Positions 53,946-63,927 of a stretch of DNA of 64,000 nucleotides are shown piece by piece. The first letter of the stretch is position 1; every line of letters starts with the position of its first letter. The stretch covers positions 209,358 to 273,357 of the forward strand of contig DDTQ01000012.1 of NCBI GenBank assembly GCA_002344125.1, written 5' to 3'. Under the pieces are notes generated by a model that was given only the letters and a program-made list of their open reading frames with translations, did no database searches and was not told the DNA's origin. A program made the position numbers and the translations under genes. This DNA comes from Ignavibacteria bacterium UBA2360 (GTDB lineage: Bacteria; Bacteroidota; Ignavibacteria; Tepidaquicellales; OLB5).

Positions 53946-56468
53946 CTACTTTAAAATAACCATCTTTTTTGAAATTGAATATTTCTCTGTAGTCAGTTTA
54001 TAAATATATACACCGCTTGTAACACCTGATGAATTGAATACAGACTCATAGATTCCGCGTTCCATACTCTTGTTTACAAGTGTTTTTATCTCTCTACCTA
54101 GTATATCATAAATTACAAGTTTTACTCTTGCATTTTCAGGGATCCCGAATTTTATTATTGTTACAGGATTAAACGGATTGGGATAATTTTGTTCCAACAG
54201 ATAATTTGATGGGATTTCATCGTTAACAGCAGAAATACTGGTTGCTACATCAGTTTCCCAAGTGCCTCTTCCCATTGTACCAATTCTTACTCTTCCGGTT
54301 GCTTTTTCATCGTGCGCAAGAGACATACAAATGGTATTCGGGAGACCGGTGCCAAACACAGACCAGTTTGCGCCATAGTTATCTGAGATGAATACACCTA
54401 TATCAGTGGCGGCTATAAGCGTAGATGATGACTGGCCGGGATAATAAATCAGCAGATCGTTAACCGGTGTATCCGGAAGATTTCCGCTAACGCTTATCCA
54501 GTTATTGCCGGAATTTGTCGTTTTGTATATTCTGTCTGTCCCAAACCCTGAATAAGTAATAACTACAACATTTGATGAATCAATATTTGGGTGAACCCTG
54601 ATTGAAGTGATTGCCCTGTCAGGTAGTCCGTTTCTAATATCAGTAAATGTCTGTCCGCTATCTATTGATTTGTAAATACCGGCGCCTGTAGATGCGAACA
54701 TTGTAGAACCATTTCTTGAAACTGCCAAGTTGTTTATATCACCGCTTAATCCGGAGCTATTTAACTGGATCCAGTTAGAACCGGCACTCGTGCTCAAGAA
54801 TACTTTCTGTCTTGTAGTGTAGAAACTGCCTGAAAGTACAGGATTTGCTGTAATAACACCCATAAAGGTAGAACTGCCCGTTAACCCAACACTCTGTGAA
54901 TTCCAGGAGGAATATGTAGTTCCGCCATCAGTAGCGAAATATGGCGATTGCCCTGCCGAGTAACCCATAACATGAAGATGATTTAGCGGATGAAAGGCAA
55001 CAGCATTTCCGTCACCGCCTACAACACCGTTCCACACGGGTACATCAGAAGGTCTGATCATTGTTCCGTTATCTTGTGAACCTCCTAATACCACAGGCGG
55101 TGAAACAGGATCAACTGCAATTCTGTAAAATTGAGTAAGGTTAAGATTAGAATTCAGATTTATCCAGTTGGTTCCTCTGTTTGTTGATTTCCAGACGCCG
55201 CCATCATTTCCTACCAGCATTTCATCCGGATTTGTAGGGTGAAAATCCAATGCCTGCTGATCTACGTGAAGTTCTTCGGTATCTATCCTGCTCCAATTCT
55301 GTCCACCATTGGTTGTACGCCAGGGATAAATGAGTCCGACATATGCACAATTAGGATCAAATGGATTCACGTACATATAATAGCAATACCACGAAAATAC
55401 AGCGTTGTATGTCATAGGATCAGGTAAGGTTACCGGAGAAAATGACGCGCCGCCTGTGGTTGTTTTATACATTTTTATATTGAAGCCACCGGCATATGTA
55501 GTTATATATACAGTATTCGGAAAGTTCCTGCAAATTGCCAGTTGATTTCTTGTGTTCCCCACAGGCAGAATGTTATCATCGCCCCAGGTAGCTCCACCAT
55601 CTGTGGAGATTCTGAATCCTGTTCCGCTCCCTATCAGATAAGCGGTATCACCGGATGGTGAAAATACTATATCATCGCATCTTTCTGAGTAAACCTGGCT
55701 CCAGCTAACACCGGCGTTAGTACTTTTAACCAATCCGCCGTTCAGTCCGCAGGCTCCGAAGAGCTGGTTAGAATTGTTAGGACGAATCACCAGTCTTGAA
55801 AAATAAGTATTTGAAGGAAGACCCATTGTATAATTTACCCAAGTCAAGCCGCCATCGGTTGATTTTAAAATGCCCCTGCCAGAATAAGAAGCAGCAGAGT
55901 ATGTCGCTTCACCAGTACCGCAGTAAATAATATTTGGATTAACGGGATCAATAACTATTGAACCTGTTGCCAGGGAGGCCTCACTGATTGTCATAGCCTG
56001 CCAGTTTGCGCCGCCGTTTGTTGATTTCCAAACCCCGCCGTTTGCGCCGCCGATATACAATATTGACGGATTGACAGGGTGATATTTTACGCTGGAAACT
56101 CTGCCGGTTGTATTGTACATATTCAGATAGAACTGCGGCGTAGGACCGATAGGAACCCATGGCGCTGGTAAATTATCTGAATTCATTAAATTCTTTTGAG
56201 ACAATGAATTTGAATAAGCATTTTCCGGTATGAAATTAAAAGGATACATTCTCTGCTCGTAGAACCATCTTTCACGCTGAAACTGTTTTGTCCTTTTAAC
56301 GATTTCAGGTACTTTATCAAAGGGGTTATCTATTATGCTTAGTCCTTGCGGAAGTGTTTTTAACAATTTCTTCAATTCAGGAATTTCATAAGTTCCTTGA
56401 GCCATAACAGTTCCGGCACCAGCTAAAGAAATAAAAACGGTCAACAGAAGCATTTTTAGTTTATTCAT
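53946..56468 (-). CDS. Secreted VPS10/sortilin-like BNR propeller protein with T9SS sorting domain
   Basis: The 840-residue protein has a signal peptide (MNKLKMLLLTVFISLAGAG) and many Asp-box repeats (KSTNGGANWQAM, KSTDGGLTWVNY, TNGGQNWSRI, KSTNRGTNWINL). These are typical of the photosynthesis-system/sortilin-type ten-bladed propellers common in Bacteroidota. The T9SS domain (EQNYPNPFNPVTIIKFGIP ... KKMVILK) ends it. It is followed by a terminator. It is similar in plan to the 851-residue protein at 59278-61833. Confidence 0.9.
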   Translation of the reverse strand: MNKLKMLLLTVFISLAGAGTVMAQGTYEIPELKKLLKTLPQGLSIIDNPFDKVPEIVKRTKQFQRERWFYEQRMYPFNFIPENAYSNSLSQKNLMNSDNLPAPWVPIGPTPQFYLNMYNTTGRVSSVKYHPVNPSILYIGGANGGVWKSTNGGANWQAMTISEASLATGSIVIDPVNPNIIYCGTGEATYSAASYSGRGILKSTDGGLTWVNYTMGLPSNTYFSRLVIRPNNSNQLFGACGLNGGLVKSTNAGVSWSQVYSERCDDIVFSPSGDTAYLIGSGTGFRISTDGGATWGDDNILPVGNTRNQLAICRNFPNTVYITTYAGGFNIKMYKTTTGGASFSPVTLPDPMTYNAVFSWYCYYMYVNPFDPNCAYVGLIYPWRTTNGGQNWSRIDTEELHVDQQALDFHPTNPDEMLVGNDGGVWKSTNRGTNWINLNSNLNLTQFYRIAVDPVSPPVVLGGSQDNGTMIRPSDVPVWNGVVGGDGNAVAFHPLNHLHVMGYSAGQSPYFATDGGTTYSSWNSQSVGLTGSSTFMGVITANPVLSGSFYTTRQKVFLSTSAGSNWIQLNSSGLSGDINNLAVSRNGSTMFASTGAGIYKSIDSGQTFTDIRNGLPDRAITSIRVHPNIDSSNVVVITYSGFGTDRIYKTTNSGNNWISVSGNLPDTPVNDLLIYYPGQSSSTLIAATDIGVFISDNYGANWSVFGTGLPNTICMSLAHDEKATGRVRIGTMGRGTWETDVATSISAVNDEIPSNYLLEQNYPNPFNPVTIIKFGIPENARVKLVIYDILGREIKTLVNKSMERGIYESVFNSSGVTSGVYIYKLTTEKYSISKKMVILK

Positions 56469-56492
56469 GTTCGCTTTTTGATTATTAAAAAA

Positions 56493-56516
56493 ACTCCGGC
56501 TTTTTATAGCCGGAGT
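56493..56516 (-). terminator. Terminator after the second GH81-like gene
   Basis: The stem ACTCCGGCT/AGCCGGAGT (9 bp, loop TTTTAT) followed by eight T on the minus strand. Confidence 0.88.
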
Positions 56517-56538
56517 AAGTTAACATCTATTTTTACTT

Positions 56539-59199
56539 CTACTTTACAACCATCATCTTTTTCACATCGGTAAATTCTCCAGCCTCAAGTCTGTAGAAAT
56601 ATACACCGCTAGCGAGGTTTGAAGCGTTGAAGTCGTAGTTGTACTTACCGGCATTCATTTCACCGTTTATAAGTAGTGCGGCTTCTCTGCCCAGAATATC
56701 ATAAACAACAAGCTTTACAAATGTTTTTGATGGAATGCTGAAATTAATGTTTGTCACCGGGTTGAACGGATTAGGGTAATTCTGTTTCAGCTCATAATTT
56801 TTCGGGATCTCATTGCTAATGGGTTCTATCCCAATTGGTCCGTATTGCCTGGTTAAGATCCAGTAAACAACATTTGCCTGCGATTGACCCGGATCGTAAT
56901 TTGCAGGATTGTATCCATATTTTGGGAAGAAATTCCATGCTTCATTAGGATAACCTATGGCCTGAATAGCCATATTAATAGTGGTCCATTGCCAAACCAA
57001 TACGTTTGTATTTGTTTGGCTGAATCCTTCACCATGTCTCAAACCGTTTGGAGTGTAATCCATTATATCCCTTGAGTAATTGTATCCCCAAAGCTGTTCG
57101 GTTGCAGGTGTAACAGGAATAACCTGAATGCCATGCCTTACAAAAGAAGCATACGGAGGAAACCACGTATGACAATCAGTTTTCAGTTGAAACATATTTG
57201 CCACTATGTGATATTTATCTGTATAGTACGCAGGATAGATAGAACTTGGAACAGTAATGTGATAGTACTTTTGAGTTCCTCTGATCTCCTGGGCTAGAGC
57301 CAAGGCACCCAGATTTTTGATATTGTCATTGTTCATTGCATTCCCAAAAATATACATGCCATACCAGGCGTTTACCGCTTCACTGGAGCTTTCCTGGTTT
57401 CTGCCATCGCCAAACGGTACTAAACCGTTTGCCCATGAATGTCCTTCGTACCAATCCTTATATCGCGTCATTTGGAAGTGTCCATCGGATCTGCTAGGGT
57501 TAGAAATATCCCGGATAAGATCCATAACTCTGTTATAATAATAATTGCTGTTAGCGGTGAACCATGCCGGGTCCTGTTTTGCTATAATTGCCGCTGCATG
57601 GATAGAGTAGCCGTAATGAAAATGATGATCATTATAAACAGCGCTTCCGTAACTTGCGCAGCAGGTTACATTCAGACTATCCCAACCCAGGGATGAAATG
57701 AGCCCGCCGAATTTTGTATCATACATTACTGAATCCCATGCACCAGGCCCATGAATAGGGTTAAGAGTATGACCTCCGCGCAGGAAATGTCCCAGGTAAA
57801 TTTTAAGAGTATCCCTCATCCTTGTTGCCAGAGTTTGCATTGAAGCGTACCTTGAATTATCTTTTTCGTAAAGTTCATCAGCTATTACTATTGTTCTTCC
57901 AAGCTTTTGAAAGATTTTGCCCATCCCGTAAATATCCGCAAAGAGCGCATTTCTGTTGAAGTTGTTTGCAAAATCTTTGTTTACATATGATTGAATTGTA
58001 TCACACCATTGTAGAGGAACGTTGGTTAGCTTAGATGCCGCCGGATAGTATGTGTAAGTAGGCATCATGTTCTCAGTCATATTCCATATCCGCTGGCGTA
58101 CTTCTCTCATTCTTCCTTTTCCAGTTGAGTACTTTAGTACTTCGGTGGTGGGGTTAGAAAGCATATCCAGATGGTGCGGTAAACAAAGCATTAGCAGTGA
58201 ATCGCCAGTTAATCCACTTTCGTTATATCTTGTGAAAGTGTACTGCATATTTGCTGTACTTCCTGATGTGTAAGATGCTGACATTGTACCCTTTAACGGT
58301 ATGAACTTTGAATAAGCGTTAAGAAGATTTATCTTGTCTGTCACCTCCTGAGGTGAAACAGGCTCTCCCTGGTACGTTACCGCGCCCATTCTTAGCCATC
58401 CGGTAAAATCAGTGTTAAACTTCAATCCATGCGTATTTGCGCTGGTAGAAAATTCAACCGTTAGACTTGATGAACAATACAGCATCCATGTTTGGGGCCG
58501 GTTTGGATCATTTGGGGGACCACCTGTTTCTATTTTGAATGAACTTCCGGTAAAAGTCATTCCCGGTGTTACATTTACATCATTTATTTTTACAATATCA
58601 GGTGAGGGGAAAAATATACCCGGCTTAATATTGTTATAAAACATTGTTACGTACGCCATACCCCTTACTAACGGGCTGTAATACCATTTTGATGTATTGG
58701 AAGTGTTCACCCATTTGATGTTCACCGAAAGATCAGAATAATCATTTAAGAGTGAAACTTTTATATTTGAAGGATCATCGCTTGTACCCATATAGAAGAA
58801 ATCGCCCTGCAATGTTTGTACAAAAGGTGCTGTATCGCCGGCCATGCTTATATTGAATGGCTTATAGTTTACCGAAAGCAGAGCTTTATAGTTAGGGTAT
58901 CCGCCATAGCCGCTGCCAAGTCCTATTTGATAAGGATATGGGTTTATCTTGTTCGCGCCAAGTGAACCAATCGGGGCAGGATATGTTTGTTGACCCAGAT
59001 ATAGAAAATTGAACCATGCATTAGTTGGATAGGGAAATGAAAGACTATCAAACAACTCGTTTAACGGCGGTCTGTTTTGTACCTGCTGCCATGTTGGTGC
59101 AGGCGGGGCTGTTGAAATTGGGGAGCCGTAGTTCCATTGTGAATAAATTTCTGAAGCAAAAAGCAAAACTACCGCTAAGAACAGAATTAGTTTTTTCAT
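56539..59199 (-). CDS. GH81-like endo-beta-1,3-glucanase with T9SS sorting domain (paralogue 2)
   Basis: The 886-residue protein is a paralogue of the one at 22567-25248, with the same order of motifs: PYPTNAWFNFLYL, PLVRGMAYVTMFYNN, VYNDHHFHYGY (catalytic Asp), WYEGHSWANGLVPFG and NQESSSEAVNAWYG (catalytic Glu). The signal peptide is MKKLILFLAVVLLFASEIYS. The T9SS domain (KQNYPNPFNPVTNINFSIP ... KKMMVVK) ends it. The two paralogues lie 31 kb apart, on opposite strands. Confidence 0.85.
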   Translation of the reverse strand: MKKLILFLAVVLLFASEIYSQWNYGSPISTAPPAPTWQQVQNRPPLNELFDSLSFPYPTNAWFNFLYLGQQTYPAPIGSLGANKINPYPYQIGLGSGYGGYPNYKALLSVNYKPFNISMAGDTAPFVQTLQGDFFYMGTSDDPSNIKVSLLNDYSDLSVNIKWVNTSNTSKWYYSPLVRGMAYVTMFYNNIKPGIFFPSPDIVKINDVNVTPGMTFTGSSFKIETGGPPNDPNRPQTWMLYCSSSLTVEFSTSANTHGLKFNTDFTGWLRMGAVTYQGEPVSPQEVTDKINLLNAYSKFIPLKGTMSASYTSGSTANMQYTFTRYNESGLTGDSLLMLCLPHHLDMLSNPTTEVLKYSTGKGRMREVRQRIWNMTENMMPTYTYYPAASKLTNVPLQWCDTIQSYVNKDFANNFNRNALFADIYGMGKIFQKLGRTIVIADELYEKDNSRYASMQTLATRMRDTLKIYLGHFLRGGHTLNPIHGPGAWDSVMYDTKFGGLISSLGWDSLNVTCCASYGSAVYNDHHFHYGYSIHAAAIIAKQDPAWFTANSNYYYNRVMDLIRDISNPSRSDGHFQMTRYKDWYEGHSWANGLVPFGDGRNQESSSEAVNAWYGMYIFGNAMNNDNIKNLGALALAQEIRGTQKYYHITVPSSIYPAYYTDKYHIVANMFQLKTDCHTWFPPYASFVRHGIQVIPVTPATEQLWGYNYSRDIMDYTPNGLRHGEGFSQTNTNVLVWQWTTINMAIQAIGYPNEAWNFFPKYGYNPANYDPGQSQANVVYWILTRQYGPIGIEPISNEIPKNYELKQNYPNPFNPVTNINFSIPSKTFVKLVVYDILGREAALLINGEMNAGKYNYDFNASNLASGVYFYRLEAGEFTDVKKMMVVK

Positions 59200-59277
59200 A
59201 ACTGAAAGTTTAAAGTTATTTATATATTTGTTTTAATGAACATTTTAGATCCAAATCAGCTAATTTATCTTATATAT

Positions 59278-61833
59278 CTATTTTGCTAATATCATTTTTT
59301 TCACATCTGTGTAAGTTCCCGCACTTAGCCTGTAAAAATAAACCCCTGAAGCTGAATTTGAGCCGTCAAACTTCACTTGGTAGTTTCCGGCTTTTAGTTT
59401 CCCGTTAACCAGCGTTTTTACAAGCCTTCCGCTGATATCATATACATTCAATTGTGTACTTTCATCTGTGGGCAGAGAAAATTGAATTGTTGCTTCAGGG
59501 TTAAAAGGATTTGGATAGTTTTGCTTAAGTCCAAAATTTGTGGGCAAATATCCGTTAATCGCTGAAATTCCAACAAGTTCATCGTCCTTTCTTACCCACA
59601 TACTCCTTCCGTATGTTCCGGCAAGTATGTAAAAATCGGAACCGGAAAAGTACGGTTTCATTTCAGTAACAATTACAGCCTCCGGCAGCCCCTCATTCCA
59701 CCTGAACCAGTTTGCGCCGGCATTTGTAGTTTTATAGCATCCCATTTCTGTTCCAAGATACATTATGTTGTCATTCAAAGGATAAATTGCCAGCGCCGCT
59801 GCCGGAACATTTGGGAGATTAGATGAAACGTTGCTCCAGTTTAAACCCCGGTTTGTTGTTTTGAAAACTTTGCTTCCGTTGTAAAGTCCTTTTATTACAG
59901 CAAACGCTACACTGCTGTTATCTGGATGCATTGTAATTGCGTTGATTGCAAACCCATCATCAATACCGGCTGAACGTTCATTAAATGCAGCTGAACCAAT
60001 CTGTAGGTAAATTCTTGTGCCTTCATTTCGTGATTCTGTGCAAACGTACACTATTGAAGTATCATTGTACTTCCTTACAGAAAAGTTGTATATCCATTCC
60101 GGAAATTCTGTTGGGTTGGATTTTATCCAGTTGTTACCGGTATTAGTAGAATAGTACATAAAACCGCTTGAACTTGTATAAACTGTATTTGGATTTGCGT
60201 TATCGGTTTTGATCCTGGTGTACCATTGTGTTGAATTTGTAATACCGCTGTTCAATTCTACCCAGTTTACGCCGGCATTGGTTGTTCTGTGTCTTCTGAA
60301 TGACCAGTCACCGCCATAAACACCTATGGTCATGTACATTTGCAGCGGGTTGAACGGATCAATTGCAGCACCTGAGCCATCTCCGCCCCACGAAATGTTA
60401 TACCTCCATGAAGCGCCATTATCTGTCGTGCTTGTGATACCGTTATCCTGAGAGCCCCCTATAAAAGTGTTAGGGCTGCTTAACGATACATCCACATTAT
60501 AATATTGTGTAATTGGAAATTGATTCTGAAATGTGTGGTAAGAAAATCCTTCGTCATCTGAATACGCTAAACCGCCATCATTGCCAAGCCAGACATTATC
60601 TCCTGTACTATCCCATAATATTGCGTGTTGATCCGCATGTAAACTCAGTTGCAGATTGTTATCCAGTTTTGTCCAGTTCATACCAAGGTTCGTTGATCTC
60701 CACAACCAAACACCCCCAACGAGCAATTTGCTTGCGCTAACCGGACTTACCGATATCTCATTGCTATACCAGCCGATTGCTTCAAATATATCTTCGGGTG
60801 GTGAAACATTAACCCAGGTATCTGCGCCTGAAGTTCTGTAAACTCCCCACATTGTACCGTTTCGTTTAGAAATTGATACATAAACAAATGCAGGATTACT
60901 CTTTGCGATTGAAATTGACGATCTTCCTATATCAGTTGTTGGAATACCTCCAAGGGACATCCTAACCCACGATGAACCGTTGTTTGTAGATTTGTACACC
61001 CCGCCTGAATCTGTTGGAGCATTTTGCCTTCTGCAGCAGTAAATAATGTTATTATCAGAAGGATGAACAGCCACATCAGTGACATTACCTGAAAGCGGTT
61101 TTATCCAATTCAACCCGTTGTTATCAGAACGGTAATATCCTCTGTTTGATGCCGCATGTATAACGTTTGTGCTGCTGTATCTTATTTTATAAAATCCGCC
61201 CGGTGTAGTATCATTCAGGTCAACGCTTTGCCAGTTTACGCCGCCGTTTGTAGTTCTATACATCCCGGTACCTGCCCTTACAAGCGGTTCGCCGGTTCCA
61301 AGAATTATAACATTACTGTTGCCTGGTTGTATATCAAAAGAACCCGCAGATTGACTTGTAAGATGCTCTGTCAATGGAATTGGGTTTGGGTCTGCGTATT
61401 TCCACAGCCCGCCCGACGCTGCGGCAACAATAATGTTTGTTGTATCAACGGCATGAATGTCCAATATTCTTCCGGTAAATTTTGTGCTTGAAGAAGGAAT
61501 CAGTCCGCCCCAGGGACCTATTGGTTGCCATGTAGTTGCCGAAGTTGAGAAGTCACTTTCGTTGGACATGATCTTGATCCCGTTCCAGATTTCATTCAGT
61601 AAAGCGGGATCAAGCACTGCTCCATATGGATAGTGCTGCTGCTCAAAATAGCGCCGTTCCATTTCGGGACCGGAACGCCCATCTTTAGACTTATCTCTTT
61701 TAGGTTTACCTGATACAGAGGAAAAATCAGAAAATCGTTCCTCATGATTGGATGAAAGGAATGTAAAGACCACGAATACAGCTGTGATGCAAATAACTGT
61801 TAAAACGGCCGGGATGGTAGAAATTCTTCTCAT
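59278..61833 (-). CDS. Secreted VPS10/sortilin-like BNR propeller protein with T9SS sorting domain
   Basis: The 851-residue protein has an N-terminal hydrophobic signal-anchor (ISTIPAVLTVICITAVFVVF) and a charged linker. It has repeated Asp boxes (RTTNGGVNWQSVD, KSTNNGSSWVRM, RSTNLGMNWTKLD, KTTNAGANWFRW). The T9SS domain (KQNYPNPFNPEATIQFSLP ... KKMILAK) ends it. The blade pattern matches the 840-residue neighbour. It is divergent from the 490-residue gene at 62183. Confidence 0.9.
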   Translation of the reverse strand: MRRISTIPAVLTVICITAVFVVFTFLSSNHEERFSDFSSVSGKPKRDKSKDGRSGPEMERRYFEQQHYPYGAVLDPALLNEIWNGIKIMSNESDFSTSATTWQPIGPWGGLIPSSSTKFTGRILDIHAVDTTNIIVAAASGGLWKYADPNPIPLTEHLTSQSAGSFDIQPGNSNVIILGTGEPLVRAGTGMYRTTNGGVNWQSVDLNDTTPGGFYKIRYSSTNVIHAASNRGYYRSDNNGLNWIKPLSGNVTDVAVHPSDNNIIYCCRRQNAPTDSGGVYKSTNNGSSWVRMSLGGIPTTDIGRSSISIAKSNPAFVYVSISKRNGTMWGVYRTSGADTWVNVSPPEDIFEAIGWYSNEISVSPVSASKLLVGGVWLWRSTNLGMNWTKLDNNLQLSLHADQHAILWDSTGDNVWLGNDGGLAYSDDEGFSYHTFQNQFPITQYYNVDVSLSSPNTFIGGSQDNGITSTTDNGASWRYNISWGGDGSGAAIDPFNPLQMYMTIGVYGGDWSFRRHRTTNAGVNWVELNSGITNSTQWYTRIKTDNANPNTVYTSSSGFMYYSTNTGNNWIKSNPTEFPEWIYNFSVRKYNDTSIVYVCTESRNEGTRIYLQIGSAAFNERSAGIDDGFAINAITMHPDNSSVAFAVIKGLYNGSKVFKTTNRGLNWSNVSSNLPNVPAAALAIYPLNDNIMYLGTEMGCYKTTNAGANWFRWNEGLPEAVIVTEMKPYFSGSDFYILAGTYGRSMWVRKDDELVGISAINGYLPTNFGLKQNYPNPFNPEATIQFSLPTDESTQLNVYDISGRLVKTLVNGKLKAGNYQVKFDGSNSASGVYFYRLSAGTYTDVKKMILAK

Positions 61834-62182
61834 GTTTATAGATCCATTTAAAGATTGATAAAATTGAAATTACTTTAACTTTTATAAAATACTCTAGCCC
61901 AAAACCTATTTTATAAAATTGTGCCTTAGCCCCCTTTAAATGAAATAACTTTCGGGGGCTTTGGCTATTCTACCGGTGAGTTTGGTAGAAATAAAAATTT
62001 TGTTTGACAGAAATTTATAAAGGTAACCTCTCACCGGTTTTGTGAGGCAAAATTAAACTATTGTTATTATTTGTGCAAAGAGATATTTTGAAGAAAGTAT
62101 CATTATTTTTAACAACAGATATAAAGCAAAGTGGCTATTCCAGCAATATTTTGAAATTAATAATAATTTATTAGTATCGTAA
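61834..62182. other. Divergent intergenic region with two inverted repeats
   Basis: About 350 nt between divergent genes. AGCCCCC (61929-61935) pairs with GGGGGCT (61954-61960), and ACCGGTGAG (61972-61980) with CTCACCGGT (62030-62038, 49 nt apart). The second pair could cruciform or serve as twin protein-binding sites. I see no gene here and no confident -33/-7 boxes. Confidence 0.45.
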
Positions 62183-63655
62183 ATGCACGGTAGTAAACTG
62201 GTAAGTATTTTAAAATTATTTGACCAAAATGAACTTAAGCAGTTTGAAAAGTTCGTGAAGTCACCGTTCTTTTCATCCGGAAGGGATGTGAAGGGTCTTT
62301 TTTCCATCTTTAAGAATGCGTACCCTGAATTCAGCTCATCTGCAATTTTGAGAACCAACATACACTCAAAATTATTCAAGAAAGAAAAGTTTAATGAGAG
62401 AAGAGTAAAAAATTTGACAGCTTCATTGACGCGAATGGCTGAAAGTTTTTTAGTACACAATAAAGTTGCTCTGAATAAAACTGAATACAAAACAAAACTT
62501 GCTGAGATTTTTTTTCAGAAAGGAAGCGAAAAACTGTTCTTGAGTTCACTAAGAACTGACGATAAGGATAATGTATGTATCAGTTTAACAGACCCCGATA
62601 ATTGTTATAATGAATATAAACTACTCCGTTTGAAGGAAAAGTATTTCATAAGCAAGAATAGATTCGTTGAAGCAATTCCATATAGAGTTAATTACACGGA
62701 AAATTTACTACTGCATCAATACATAGCTTGTTTTAAGCGGCTTAAGGATAAGGAAATTTTCCCGATCTTTTACAATACACCATTTGCAGGCAGTTTGTTT
62801 GATTCTGTAATTGAAAACACAGACTTTGACGCCTTACTTGCTTCGTTGGATAATAGAAACTATGCTTTGAAATGGCTGCTTGAAATTTACTATTGTATTT
62901 ACAAAGCCATACAGCTTAACAAGGATATACAAAGCGAAAAATATTATTTCAGGCTGAAAGAGATTTTCTTTGCACATCTGAATGAATTCACAATCGGGGA
63001 AAAGTGCTATATCTTTGACGCAATGGCTACATATTGTATGATGAGAGACTCCATAAATGATCACTTTTCAAGGGAGTGTTTTGAAGTTTACAAAAATATG
63101 CTTAAAGAAAATGCATTCAAGTATAACCCAAATGAGTACATGTCAACAACACTGTACGGTAATATCATTTTTTGGGCATATGATCTTGAAGAATATGATT
63201 GGCTAGAAAAGTTTATTTCGAAATATTCAGATGACTTAAGACCTGAAAATAAAGATGATCTGGTAAATCTTGCCAAGGCACATTTGTATTTCGGTAAAAA
63301 AGATTTTCTGAATTCATTGCACTCGATTGATAAAGTTCGTAATGAGTTTTTGCTTTACAAAATTCAGGTAAGGAATCTTAAATTCAAACTGTATTTTGAA
63401 TTGAATTTCATTGAAGAAGCATACAAGTTGATTGATTCATTCAGACATTTCCTCAAAGAGAATACCGAGATAAATGAGATATTTAAAGAGAGGGCAATTG
63501 ATTTTATTGGTATATACGTTAAGCTTCTCAATGGCAAATCTGATACAAGCGCTATTGACTTTGAATCCTTAAGGGCAAGAATAGACAACATGCAGGGATA
63601 CGAATTGCGGCCCTGGATGCTGAGTAAGCTAAATGAGCTTGTAAAAAAAAGATAA
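62183..63655 (+). CDS. Hypothetical all-helical protein
   Basis: The 490-residue protein lacks a signal peptide. The N-terminus LVSILKLFDQNELKQFEKFV and KSPFFSS recurs in uncharacterised Bacteroidota proteins. The rest is alpha-helical with weak TPR-like pairing (AYKLIDSFRHFLKENTEINE). It may be a cytoplasmic scaffold; I do not recognise a function. It reads toward the tRNA-Gln array and ends 26 nt before a terminator hairpin. Confidence 0.75.
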   Translation: MHGSKLVSILKLFDQNELKQFEKFVKSPFFSSGRDVKGLFSIFKNAYPEFSSSAILRTNIHSKLFKKEKFNERRVKNLTASLTRMAESFLVHNKVALNKTEYKTKLAEIFFQKGSEKLFLSSLRTDDKDNVCISLTDPDNCYNEYKLLRLKEKYFISKNRFVEAIPYRVNYTENLLLHQYIACFKRLKDKEIFPIFYNTPFAGSLFDSVIENTDFDALLASLDNRNYALKWLLEIYYCIYKAIQLNKDIQSEKYYFRLKEIFFAHLNEFTIGEKCYIFDAMATYCMMRDSINDHFSRECFEVYKNMLKENAFKYNPNEYMSTTLYGNIIFWAYDLEEYDWLEKFISKYSDDLRPENKDDLVNLAKAHLYFGKKDFLNSLHSIDKVRNEFLLYKIQVRNLKFKLYFELNFIEEAYKLIDSFRHFLKENTEINEIFKERAIDFIGIYVKLLNGKSDTSAIDFESLRARIDNMQGYELRPWMLSKLNELVKKR

Positions 63656-63681
63656 AATTCCTTAATGTTACACCTTTATTA

Positions 63682-63707
63682 AAAAGACAGCTATTCAGCT
63701 GTCTTTT
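63682..63707. terminator. Terminator hairpin, distal copy
   Basis: The stem AAAAGACAGCT/AGCTGTCTTTT with loop ATTC. It is nearly identical to the tRNA-Gln terminator at 63896-63921 and also serves the 490-residue gene on the plus strand. Confidence 0.8.
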
Positions 63708-63712
63708 GTGAG

Positions 63713-63754
63713 TTGAACCCCGCTTAATGCGGGGTGAAATCTGTCTCTGACAGA
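63713..63754. repeat. Two-hairpin element, copy II
   Basis: TTGAA, stem CCCCGC-TTAAT-GCGGGG, linker TGAAA, stem TCTGTC-TCT-GACAGA. It abuts TTGCCCGACC, the 3' acceptor side of the degenerate tRNA-Gln unit. Confidence 0.8.
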
Positions 63755-63893
63755 TTGCCCGACCAGGGACAGCCTGTCACGACATGCAATGTCGGGAAAC
63801 CTGGACTTTCCTGAAAAAAAAATAGCGTGTTGAACCCGGCTGAAAGCCGAGTGAAATCTGTCTCTGACAGATTGACGGTTACACCCCTAAATT
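63754..63893 (-). pseudogene. Degenerate tRNA-Gln copy with hairpins inserted in its T and D arms
   Basis: Read on the plus strand it keeps, in order, TTGCCCGACCAGG, CCTGGACTTTCCTGA, GCGTGTTG and GTTACACC of the adjacent tRNA-Gln. The T loop is replaced by ~30 nt containing CGACAT-GCA-ATGTCG, the anticodon loop is lost to an A run, and the D loop is replaced by two-hairpin element copy III. The T stem has changed but stays paired (CTAGG/CCTAG to CCAGG/CCTGG). Confidence 0.75.
63830..63871. repeat. Two-hairpin element, copy III
   Basis: TTGAA, stem CGGCT-GAA-AGCCG with outer pairs around one mismatch, linker TGAAA, stem TCTGTC-TCT-GACAGA (second hairpin identical to copy II). It replaces the D loop of the degenerate tRNA-Gln. 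Confidence 0.75.
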
Positions 63894-63895
63894 AA

Positions 63896-63921
63896 AAAAG
63901 ACAGCTTTTCAGCTGTCTTTT
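63896..63921 (-). terminator. Terminator of the tRNA-Gln gene
   Basis: The stem AAAAGACAGCT/AGCTGTCTTTT (11 bp, loop TTTC) with six T on the minus strand, just after the tRNA 3' end. Confidence 0.88.
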
Positions 63922-63927
63922 CTAGTG

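Noticed and set aside
63795..63815. A 13-nt match (GTCGGGAAACCTG) resembling the lac region of cloning vectors
   Set aside because: Too short and embedded in a tRNA-derived palindrome. No other vector sequence is nearby, so contamination is not supported.
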